From the NCBI GenBank assembly GCA_016271365.2, contig CM028132.1, positions 1,184,435,001 to 1,184,499,000 on the forward strand: a stretch of DNA of 64,000 nucleotides, read 5' to 3'. Position numbers and translations under genes: made by a program. Of this stretch, positions 11,629 through 21,514 are shown piece after piece. The first letter of the stretch is position 1. Every line of letters begins with the position of its first letter. Under the pieces are notes generated by a model, which was given only the letters and a program-made list of their open reading frames with translations, did no database searches and was not told the DNA's origin. Origin of the DNA: Neoceratodus forsteri. Lineage: Eukaryota > Chordata > Ceratodontiformes > Ceratodontidae.

Positions 11629-12686
11629 AACATATTGAGACTGCTGCAGATGTGGACTGTGCTGAGCTGACGAACTTAATAGTTTTGAAGTGCTCTGTTT
11701 TGTTTTAATGTTTGCAGTGTAGATATTTTGTGTTCGCCTCCTGTTACCCCCGTCACTCCCTTTCCTCGATTGGTTTTTAGGCCTCTTCCTGCCTCGTTTA
11801 GGCGCTAGGCCCTGGGTTGTGGATCCATGCTGTCTGGATGGAGGCGGAGCTGGGCCGTGCTTGCGTTCTCTGGATCCTTCCCGAACTATGTGCCTAGGTG
11901 GGTTTCCGGGTATACGTTGAGTGCGGACCGGGCGTAGGGTCCCGCTAGCATTTGAGGTCCCCTGAAAACAAAACGTCACAGATCAATTAGCCCCATAGTC
12001 TGAGGCCTAGTCAACCTGGTTCGGCGAATCGGTATCTGCCCATTTCGGGTGAGTCTTCAAACCTTTGCTTCGCTTTGGGTCTGCCCTTTTTTTTCCTGGG
12101 AAGCAATATGGAGCTTGGGGCTCGAACAAGTAGATTTCTTAGGCGATGTGCTATTTGTAGATTGGCAGTTGGTTGATGAGAGGGGGAGGGGCGGTTGAAG
12201 GTCCCAACTACCTGAGGTAGCTGAGTCGCGAACCGACAGAAGGGGGTTTCTAATCCAGCCCCAGCAGCGGGTTCTTGCTGTCCCTCTTGGTATGGGTTAG
12301 GTGGGGATACAGTCTAAAGGATAAGTGCTAAAGTTCTTCTCCTGCTATTTGAACCCTCGTGTTGGAAGGTACTGGTTGCGCTGAGAGACTGGTTTCTGGA
12401 ACCTGGGTTGCCCACGATGTTATTGATGCCTTTCCAGTTCTGGTGCCAGAATGTATATAGTTGCTTAGGGGTTGGGGTAGGTAATTTTGGGGGAGGTTGG
12501 GAGGGCCGGGGAGGGCTGGCTGGTTGCATTCTGTTCTGTGTTATATCTCAATAATAACTCCTGCTCTGTTAGAGTCAACTTTAAAGAGTTTCCGTTGGGA
12601 GGGGGGTGGGGGGTTCGAGTGTGCTCATTTTCTTGTCTTGGTTCTGGATATTTCTATGTCTTTCTCCCTACAACACGAATCTTAAA
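11629..12686 (+). other. Long L1 inter-ORF spacer
   Basis: About 1.06 kb separates the ORF1 stop from the first readable endonuclease residues. No coding domain is seen. Two G-rich tracts sit near its 3' end (12,486-12,530 and 12,598-12,612), just ahead of ORF2. It may be native to this L1 lineage or include a secondary insertion. Confidence 0.5.
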
Positions 12687-15600
12687 ATGGCTATGTGCAT
12701 GATTAAGGTGGTGTCGTGGAATGTGCATGGGCTCAGAGAGAAGGTCAAAAGAACTCAAATTTTCAAGCACTGTGCGTTGCTGCAGACAGATGTATTACTG
12801 TTACAGGAGACCCATTTGGTCAGTGCGGAGAATAAGTGGCTAACTAGGTCTGGCTTTTCGCAAATTTATGCGGCAAGTGGATCTAGTTCTAGTAGAGGGG
12901 TAGCTATACTCATTAAAAAACATGTCCTATTTTTGAAAGACTTGGTAGTAGAGGACCCAGAGGGGAGATTTGTTTTGGTCAGAGGCTCCTTTAATGGGAA
13001 CATTGTAGTCCTGGGTTCTATTTATGGCCCCGTTGGAGGAAGTCCTGAGTTTCTAATGGCTCTCAGATAAAGTTAGTGCTTTGCTTCCTCTCAACTTATC
13101 CTGAGGGGAGATTGAATATTCCACCCTCCCACTCCCTAGATAAAGATCCCTGTTGCCCTCTACTTCCTCGAGAGAGCTCTGCAGGATTTTTCGCAGATGT
13201 TGGGATTATGTGATCCTTGGCAGCTCTCTAATCCTTTCTTCGGCATTCTCGCTTTTTTCTCAGCCCCACAGGTCATGGTCCAGGATAGACTATATCCTGC
13301 TCAGTATGAGTCTTCTTTCAGGCTACCTTCAGGCTAGTATTGAGCCGATAATTCTTTCTGATCATGCATGTGTTTGGGTTAGACTCTTGTTAGATCCTGA
13401 GTTTCATCAGGATACTACCTGGAGGCTCAATAACAGCTGCTTAAAGATCCTCATGCGGTGCTAGCATAAATCTTTAATCTCCCTTTTTGGCGGATAATCT
13501 TGATCCGCTCAAGGTTTGATCTGGTCTGGTGCTCCTTAAAATGTTACCTTAGGGGTGAGCTAATTAAATTAGCCTCAGCAAGGAAAAAGGTTCGGCAGGC
13601 GCAGGTAGTTCTTTTAATGAGCAAAATCAGGGAAATCGAGGCTGCCCAATCCCCTACCTCATCGTTATCTTCTTTGGAGGCCCTTTAGCTAAAAACGAAT
13701 ACACTGATCTTCTTAAGGAGAAGGCCAATACTGCTGGGTTAAACGCAAGCTAAATATATTGACCACAGGGAGAAAGCTGGGAAATTGCTGGCTTTAAGGC
13801 TTCGTACATTAGAGGGCTCTAGACTAATCCTGGCCTTGCAAACACCTGCTGGCTCCATTCAAACTTCCCCTAAGGAAGTCGTCCAGATTTTTGAAGATTA
13901 CTATCGGGATTTGTATAATTTGCCCACATCCCCTGCATCTTCCCTAGACATAGATACATATCTGGCTGACATTGATATCCCGCAGCTTCTGCCGGCTCAT
14001 GAGAGGGCCATAACTGTCCCAATTTCTCTCTCCGAGATAGAAGATGTCATTGCCTCCTTGGCCTTGGATAAGGCACCGCCCGATGGGTTTCCTGCCAATT
14101 TTTATAAAGTCTTTTCAAGGAGCTTGCCCGATGCTCCTTAAACTCTATGAACACCTTTTTCTTTTCCCGTCATAGATTCTACACTTCTTGAAGCTACCGT
14201 TATTTTGATTCTCAAACCGGGAAGTTCTACTGACCCGGGAGTTACCGCCTATATCTCTCCAAAATTATGATATGAAAATACTCTCTAAGATCTTGGCTGA
14301 GCGGGTGAAGGGGGTTTGGACCCACCTTCTCAGTCCAGAACAGGTTGGATTTGTGCATTCCCGATCTCCATCGGACCATCTTAGAGTTCTCTCTCATATT
14401 TCTCAATATGCTGGCGCAGCTCTAACTCCAATGGCTCTGGTCTCGCTTGATGCTGAGAAAGCCTTCGATCGGGTGGATTGGGCCTTTCTCTGGGCAGTGC
14501 TGGCTAGGATGGGGTTGCCGGCTTCTTTTCTTAAATGGATCCAGACCCTCACAAGTGTCCTCGCTAGGATATACTGTAATGGGCTTTTTCCTCGCAGTTC
14601 CGGTTATATACTGGCACCAGGCAGGGCTGCCCTCTCACCGTTCCTATTTAACCTTTATTTGGAACCCCTTCTCATTAAACTTAAATCTTCACCAGTTATT
14701 ACAGGATGCCTAGTGTACCAACGAGGTTGGTCCTCTCGGCGTATCGATGATATTCTTTGCACGTCGCACACCCTGCTGAGTCTTTAGGACATGCGTTGGA
14801 TGTAATCAGGCAGTATGGGGCCCTTTCCCGATACAAACTGAATATTTCCAAATCGGAGATTTTCCCACTGAATGTTCATACATGTAAATCAAATCTTGCT
14901 AATTTTGGGATGAAGTGGTCTCCTAAATCAATTAAATATTTAGGGATTCATTTCTCGGCAGACCCTTCCCTACTTAGGAAGCTTAACTTGGACGACCTTA
15001 AAAATCATATTCAGCAGGATTTGCAACGTGGGCCTATTCTTCCCATCTCCTCTGGGGTCGGGTTAATATTATTAAATGAATGTTCTTCCCGTATTTTTTA
15101 CCCTCTCAATTTACTAAATCTTTGGTCGCCGGTCTCATACTTCCAGCAGTTCCATAGAATGTTCTCTAATTTTATCTGGCAGGGTAGGGGGTTGTTCCTT
15201 TTAAGTTATCCTTGCCCAAGATAAGGCGGACTAAGGCTTCCTAATTTGATGCTTTTATTACTGAAGCATCTGGCTAAATTGGGGAGGTGGTTGCCGGCTA
15301 ACCCTAATCCCTCCTCCCCGATCTGGCTTCAAATCGAGAAGTCAATTCTGCTTGATTCTGGAGTCGATCCTTATGCTATTTTCTACACTCCCATTCCATA
15401 CTTTCACACTTGATAATGGACCAGACAGTTCTCCTATCCCTCAAGTCCCTATCACAATGTATGCGTTTTCTTAAAATATTTCCGAAGGAGGATCCGAGTC
15501 AACTGATTATGCTTAATCCCAATGTTAAGGTTGGGAATTCAGTGATCACCCCGACTGGCTTCCACAGATTAAAGAAACTTGTCTAGAACATTTCTATGGT

Positions 15601-16395
15601 CACAGATCCCTCCTCTCATCCACGGACATGCTGGATAAGTATGCTATCTCCAGGGCAAATATTTTTAAAGTATACCAGCTGAGACACCTTATTGCCAGTA
15701 AGTTTGGTACTCATTACAGAGATTCGGCAGTTCATCCCTTTCTCACATGTGTTAACTCTTGCTGCTAAGCCACATACCATCTCGTCAATTTGCTCGTTTC
15801 TGCTGAATTACAAGGTTTCAGAGCCTCTGATGGGTTCCAAGATTTGGTCTTCCCTTTTTCCAAACTCTACTTTGAATTGGTCTCGCCTCTGGAAGGATCT
15901 CTATAAATACCATACTCAGGACAGATTAAGGCTCATCCAATATTATATTGTAAGTAACATGTATTATACCCCTAAGAAGCTTTTCCTACTTAAAAAGCTT
16001 CCTCTTCCGACCTGTTCCAGGTGTATGCAAGGTGAAGGGATTCCTTGCATATTTTCTGGAGCTGCAGCAAAGTCTCCTCTGTGGTCTCTATTCATGCGAT
16101 AATATAGACCCACTATTGGGTCTTTCTGGGTTTTTACCCCGAGGTCTGCATCTTGGGGACTATGCCAGTATTGACAGTGTAGACGTCATATCACATGGCA
16201 TTGATTGCTTCTATGGTCAAGAGATTGGTTCTTAGGCATTGGACGGATCAGCTGACTCTGTCATATGCTGAATGGCTGACTGAGCTCTTCATGCCTCAAT
16301 GCCGAAAGATTATCCGCCAGCTTTGCAACCGCATGGATCTGTTTCAGAAAAATGGGGTAAGTTGTATTCCTTGTATCTCCATTAATGTTCAATGA
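12687..16395 (+). pseudogene. L1-type ORF2: endonuclease-reverse transcriptase (broken)
   Basis: The APE-type endonuclease begins with IKVVSWNVHGLREKVKR at about 12,702 and keeps the metal-binding Glu in LLLQETHL. The SDHACVW box is readable at about 13,355. The RT follows in several frames: FPANFYKVF near 14,090, the L1-specific LDAEKAFDRVDWAFLW motif A near 14,445, and a damaged YADD region near 14,745 where only DDIL remains. The C-terminal Cys/His knuckle is visible as CSRCMQGEG near 16,020. Wording and domain order place it in the Tx1/L1 group rather than CR1 or L2. Numerous frameshifts inactivate it. Confidence 0.85.
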
Positions 16396-16536
16396 CCTTT
16401 CTCTGCGGCCTGCAGTAACTCAGATGCCCTTTGACTTTAACAGTGGCTGTTTTCCTGTATTGGGAGATGGAAGTTTGTTTGGTTGGGTGGTTATGCTATA
16501 TCCAGTTTTGATGTATTGTCGGTCTTGCACACTCTG

Positions 16537-16597
16537 GTTGGGGGGAGGTGGAGGGTGGGGGGTGTTTGGGGGAGGAGAGGATGGAGGGGTTGGGGTT
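16537..16597 (+). promoter_or_regulatory. G-quadruplex-prone tract in L1 3' UTR
   Basis: Five or more runs of three to six G are separated by one to eight bases on the sense strand, shortly before the poly(A). A similar G-rich tract is a known feature of mammalian L1 3' UTRs. Confidence 0.6.
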
Positions 16598-16695
16598 TAT
16601 GTTGTACCATGTATTTTCTCGGCCTGTTACTACTGTCATGTTGTATGGTTGGTATTTTGTTGCTGAAAATCAATAAACTTAAATTTCAAAAAAAA

Positions 16696-16708
16696 AAGAT
16701 ATGGGTGA
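16696..16708 (+). repeat. L1 target-site duplication, right copy
   Basis: Exact copy of 10,561-10,573; the first bases are shared with the poly(A) tail. Confidence 0.9.
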
Positions 16709-17030
16709 ATCGTACATGCCAAGAGCTATATGGCATTATTCGTATGCAGGACGTGTTTCAGGAAGTCATATAGATAGTAGGTTGATCTATGATGTACAGA
16801 TGTTCATGATCTTGTTGACTTGAATGATCTACCTGACAGACTTTAATCCTCAGTAGAAGTTGGATACCATCATTAGCTTCGATAGGAAGGTACCTAAAAT
16901 GTCCCAGGACCGAAACGTAAATGAGATTTGCTCCATGAAGATGCCCTGCATAACAAACTGAATCTTGAACTGGGACAGGCAGGAAGCTGGAACAAACCTG
17001 CTGTGAAAAGAGGCCCCGGCCCCTGTGGAG

Positions 17031-17221
17031 GCTAGCTGGAGTGGCAAGACCCCCTCATAGGTCTGCCTGAGGAGGAGGAGTTAGAAGTGAATGAGTAGAG
17101 CTAGACCAGCAGGACCCCCACATAGGTCCACCCGAGGATAGAGTATAATGGAGTGAGTCAAGCTAGGCCCCCACATGGGCTAGCTGGACCAGCGGGACCC
17201 CCACATAGATCCGCCTGAGGA
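17031..17221 (+). repeat. Three imperfect 40 bp repeats, about 75 bp apart
   Basis: Blocks at 17,031-17,072, 17,101-17,138 and 17,180-17,221 share the pattern CTAGNTGGA-like start, GACCCCCACATAG, and a CCTGAGGA-type end. They form a small tandem array within the body of the 9-19 kb repeat. Confidence 0.6.
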
Positions 17222-18955
17222 AGGGCTAGGATGGTCCATCCTGGAGGACCCGAGGTGTCATGGAACAAGGCCTCTTCGTAGGTCTAAAGGTACAGTCATA
17301 GAGCCATTGCGGCCCAGAGGCATCCCAAAAACAAGTAAAAAGGGGAGTTCAAAAATGCACTGTAGAGCTACAGTTCAGAACACAGGGTTGCCAGGATAAC
17401 AGAGAGGTATGCAACAATACAAGGACCACTGGATTCCTTATTGTAGCAGGGAGACGCTCAGTAGAAGAGGTGAGGATCTGGAGGAGGGTAACAGAAGTGG
17501 TATAAAGATACAGTTGTTGATACTGAAGCGAACGAGCCAACCAGTCAATTTACAAATGCTGAACCCCAGTAGAGGGCTGCAGCTACTGCGGCCAGGAGTC
17601 CAGAGTACTGCCTGAATATCCATCGGTCAGGGGTGCCTCCATGGTGGGCTGAGTGCCAGGTTCATAACTTTACAGATAAGACCGGAATACAGGCAGTTAC
17701 TTAGTGCTTCAGAGCTCCCAGATTGATTTGACATGTTCCTGTAACAGCAGGGCAATTGTGTAGTGTGTTCCTGTAGATGACATTATTTCCTATGAACGCC
17801 GAATTGCTCTGGTTTCCTGTATAACCAGTGCAAGGCTATGGGAAGAAGTACCCTGTAGATGGCTCCAAATCCCTGTAAAATACAGGAATCCCTGTAGCTC
17901 TGAAGGGCCTGGTCACTGCCCAGAATAAAGTAAGAAAAGCACACTGTCCTACTGGGTTACCAACGAGCAATAAAGAAATAAAACTGGGGAAATGGAAATA
18001 ATACCAGCCCCCAAGTAAGAAAACAATAAAAGCCACAAACAGTTGGATAGGAATCCTTGCAGATCTTGAAACAAGGAATGGTATGCAAGGCAGCCTTTAA
18101 CTGCTGGGTTAATGCCATAGCGATCTCTGAAACCCCTGGAGGCAGGGAGCTAGAGTTGAAGGGGACAGATCAAGCAGTGTGGTGTAGGTAGGAGCACACA
18201 ATTCCAAGACCAGCATCAGTGAAACCGACTGGAAGTCCAAGTCCCAATGGGTATGCTGAAGGGAGCGTGCCCAGTAGGAGCAAAAATGTTCGTGATGCAT
18301 GGCAGCTGAGCATAAACAGGCAGGTGCGGTTCAAGAAGGCATATCCATCCAGTGCTGCTCCTGGAGTTACTGGAGGAGGGGTAAGTACATGGTGCAATGG
18401 ACCAACGTGCTCCTGGAGCAAGCGTCAGCCAAGGTTTAGGCGGAAAGCACCACTGGAGCAGGCATGCAGAGGCCCAGCGTAACAGGTGATGGCACACCTG
18501 GAAGCACTGGGTGGCAGCTACACAGAGTGGTGGCTAGTGGAGGAGAAAAACTCAAAGAACCAGAGGACATGGAGGGGGAATGGAGAGCAGCTAACAAGGT
18601 ATGGGGAACAAGCAGAAGGAGCGGGGAGGGTAGAGAACTGGGGAGGAAGCAACAAAAGGGGAGGCGAGAAGTGGGGACTAGAGACAAGGAAAGTGAACAG
18701 AAAATGGAACACGCGAGGGAGACCCTCGTAAGAAAAGGCGGGGGAGAAGAACCCCCAGCCAAACCAGCCGTACAACCAAGGAGCCAGGCATGGAATCCAG
18801 AAAGACAGGAAGGCCCGGAGGGCAGAGAGAGGGATCCAGGAACACGCAGCATTTTGAAACGCTCGAAGCTGAGCAGTGGAAGTGCTGGGATTTAAGTAGG
18901 GGATGTGGGAGGAGCTATTCTCCCCCCATTGAACCTCAGGCTTTAGCCTTCCCAT

Positions 18956-20429
18956 AAAAGTGTCTATTTCCACCAAAATGTGAGTATTTTATAAATGTTT
19001 TAGTTTTTTTTTTCTCAAGAAATATGGCTGTCACATTTGGCTTAGAAAGAGGATTGTGGATCTGGCAAGAGTTAGGACTGAAAAAATTAAAAAATAACTC
19101 ATGGTGCACAACATAGGAGGTACCTTAAAAAGTAGATTTGAGAGGTATGCTAATAGTTTTTATTAATTGTAGCAGAAGCTAGCTTTTTGGAAAAATATTT
19201 TTTGTTGCACTGCTGCTTTAGGTTCTAGTGAAAACATCTAATTGGGAACTTCATGGGAGAAAACCCCAACCCTATGACCGTAACCTCATAGCAAGGCCTT
19301 TAAAAAAAACTCTGCCTGCTTAGTTAATGTTTTAAACTTGGCTGGTGGTTGCTTAAAGGGAACATACTGTAGATATACAGGGGTCCCCTAAAGTCTGAAA
19401 GACCACGTGAATGTCATTCAAGTGAGATACTAGGCTTGCATGTAGCTGTCAACAGTTCAGAGATAGCCATGCCTGTCTGTCTTGTATACTAAATGAAGGC
19501 AGCAGCCATCCCATGGGATGCTGAGGCAAAACAAACAGTGCATAGCTCCCGTGGCTGTGCCATCAATTTCTGTCTCAAGGTACAGTATCACAAAATGGCT
19601 GCAGCCTTTATTTAGTAGAGAGCAGACATGGACCTGGATCTCTCAGGACTGCTGACACCTACAGGTGAGCCCTGTACCCTTTCTGAAAGTGCTTTTCATA
19701 TATGTTTACGTCTGCATTGGAGGGGTCACTTGTGGAATACGAATGTTCTTTCTTGCTTTTAGGGCAAGAGGACCGTGAAGCTGAGCTGTTCTGTCAGCCC
19801 AAAACAGCATGAGGGAATGTTCTTATTCAGCAAGACACACCTCTCAGTACACATATGAACATATTATAAATCACTCATTAGCAAGAGTGATTTAGAATAA
19901 CTTTATTTATTTTAAATCCAATGTTATACTCCTCCCCTGCCTGTGAAGAGGAATGCTCGCCTTTATCGTTCCCTCCTGAGAAGACCACTGTATACAGAAT
20001 AAGAGCCCCTGCAGCTCTGCATGCTGGTTGGCTAATGTCATGTAAGTGATTGAGAATAGGCTTTTGGACTGTGAGGGACTCTGCAGACCTACAGTACAGT
20101 ATAGTACCGTACATTCCTGTTTAAGGAAAACAGGTGGCAACTGCTGCCCCTATATGGGCCATGTTGAGCACAGCAGTGTGACCACAAAATAAAAAAAAAA
20201 AGGCAGAGATTTGAGACTGCAGCTTTCCAGGTGTGAAATAATGGAAATGCCGGATTAGAACTCTAGATTAGCCAAAGGAACAAAATATCTCCCATTTTAC
20301 ATAAATTCTTCCAGTAATTTTTATACCCAATTCTCTGGCAGATTTTGGCACTCTAACATTCCCCTTGCTTGGAGTGTGGGGGCAGACAATAATTCCTGCT
20401 GTCGGCTGATGGTTTCCTTTTATTTGCAG
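18956..20429 (+). other. ADCY5 intron sequence upstream of penultimate exon
   Basis: No coding domain or named repeat is recognised. A perfect 10 bp stem, TAAATCACTC with GAGTGATTTA around an 8 base loop, lies at 19,867-19,894. The final bases provide the pyrimidine-rich acceptor tract of the next exon. Confidence 0.5.
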
Positions 20430-20554
20430 GGCTCAACATTGGCCAGGTGGTTGCTGGAGTCATTGGAGCCCTCAAACCTCAGTATGACATCTGGGGGAAC
20501 ACAGTGAATGTAGCTAGTCGTATGGACAGCACAGGAGTCCCTGACAGGATTCAG
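20430..20554 (+). CDS. ADCY5: Adenylyl cyclase type 5-like, penultimate coding exon
   Basis: A 125 bp exon bounded by TTTGCAG and GTAAGT. The upstream intron splits a Gly codon (the exon begins with its last two bases); the downstream boundary is in phase 0. It encodes [19 protein letters not shown] then [16 protein letters not shown] and VPDRIQ, part of the second catalytic domain (C2) of membrane adenylyl cyclases, which makes cAMP from ATP together with C1. The catalytic Asn and Arg of NVASRM are intact. Two positions differ from the pattern I know as nearly invariant ([17 protein letters not shown]): Pro is Gln and Arg is Leu, each explainable by one base change. Choice of ADCY5 over ADCY6 is based mainly on the last exon. 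Confidence 0.88.
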
Positions 20555-20599
20555 GTAAGTGTGATCTTGCATTGCAAAATTCACATGAGTCTAGTGTTT

Positions 20600-20631
20600 G
20601 GGAAAGGGGGAGGAGGGAGGGAAGAAAGGTT
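20600..20631 (+). promoter_or_regulatory. G-rich tract close to splice donor
   Basis: Four G-runs (GGG, GGGGG, GGG, GGG with short spacers) begin 46 bases after the donor. Intronic G-runs can act as splicing enhancers; no effect is shown here. Confidence 0.3.
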
Positions 20632-20793
20632 TTAATATGCTGAATAATCAGATCCTGGCAGAACTTATAAGGGACACTGTCCTCCCCTTTCCTAGAGCCT
20701 TTGAAAGACCTGATTTAAACTAAGCTCTTATTCCTAGACAAGGTGCCTATTCTGCTCAAAAAAAAAAAATAATAAAAAAGAACATCAGCATAG

Positions 20794-21363
20794 TTAAAGT
20801 GAAGGAGTGAGATAACATTTTGGGCTTCATAGCCTTCTACCCTGGGGTGGCGATAGCCCCTCTGTGTTAAAATTATAAGTTGTAATGCACTTTTTAAAGT
20901 TTGGGAAGGGATCGTAATTGTGGCTGAATTGCCACCCAGTCGATCCCTTCCCACTCCCTGGTCTGCCTGTTCCACCCCCACGCTCCCATGTTTTGTGAAG
21001 TGGAACCAGGAAGAGCACAGGGACGTGCCCCATACAAGTGTATGGGGCTCATTTTCAAAATGTTTTTACAACACTTTAAAACTACCTTTTGATAACAGTG
21101 AAAGCCACCGCTCAACTAATACTATTAGTTGAGCAGTGGCTTTCATTTTTATCAAAAGGTAGTTTAAAGTTTTGTAAAAACGTTCTGAAAATGAGACCCA
21201 TTGACGTATGTGGGAACCTTCCCTGTGCTCTCCCTGGTTCCATGTCACAAAACGTGGGCATTACAATTTATAATTTTAACACAGAGGGGCTATTGCTGCC
21301 TCAGGGTAGCGGACTATGAAGCCCAAAATGTTCTTTTAAAAAAACATTACACCTTTACTTTAA
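20794..21363. mobile_element. TTAA-flanked foldback MITE (Kolobok/piggyBac-type)
   Basis: The element is bounded by TTAA on both sides and begins AGTGAAGGAG while ending in the near complement CACCTTTACT. The inverted repeat extends through the whole element: CATTTTGGGCTTCATAG at about 20,815 matches CTATGAAGCCCAAAATG at about 21,314, and the centre is CTCAACTAAT/ATTAGTTGAG at 21,111-21,133. The left arm is about 90 bp longer because of an extra hairpin segment. TTAA duplications are typical of piggyBac and Kolobok transposons. No transposase is encoded. Confidence 0.8.
20901..20990. repeat. Extra hairpin segment inside left arm of foldback element
   Basis: The complementary arm lacks this stretch of roughly 90 bases. 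It contains GGGAAGGGATCG and, 29 bases later, CGATCCCTTCCC, which are perfect inverted repeats of 12 bp. It may be a nested tiny element or a remnant lost from the right arm. Borders are approximate. Confidence 0.5.
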
Positions 21364-21514
21364 CTAATAAAAATTAACCAAAAAGGTATTTAGAAAGTTC
21401 AGAATGTAACATAGAAACAGAATTTGTCGGCAGATAAGGACCACTTTGCTCACCTAGTTTTTCCATTTTTCCCTACCTATACTATCACCATAGACCGTGA
21501 TTTCTGATTAGACC

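Larger units (their letters stand above)
10574..16695 (+). mobile_element. Tx1/L1-type LINE, near full length
   Basis: A 6,122 bp plus-strand element flanked by a perfect 13 bp duplication and ending in poly(A). It has a 190 bp 5' UTR starting GGGGTCACGTGATGGC, a two-part ORF1 (10,764-11,628), an unusually long spacer of about 1 kb, ORF2 with endonuclease and RT (about 12,690-16,395) and a G-rich 3' UTR. The presence of the true 5' end together with the duplication argues for a full-length insertion by target-primed reverse transcription. Many frameshifts in ORF2 show it is no longer active. Confidence 0.9.
9357..18955 (+). repeat. Unclassified long repeat unit, split by an L1
   Basis: Without the inserted L1 (10,574-16,695, plus one copy of the 13 bp duplication) this unit is about 3.46 kb. 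Its beginning and end both recur in the preceding 303 bp unit, so the locus is a head-to-tail pair: one internally deleted unit and one full unit. No protein domain is readable in either strand of the body (9,498-10,573; 16,709-18,860). A TTTAAG sequence near the unit end at 18,890 is TATA-like. A TRIM/LARD-like LTR element or a partially tandem non-autonomous element are both possible. Confidence 0.55.

Noticed and set aside
18436..18976. Overlapping frames of 138-152 residues on both strands
   Set aside because: Low-complexity, purine-rich DNA with few stops; no domain, and the segment belongs to the unclassified repeat unit.
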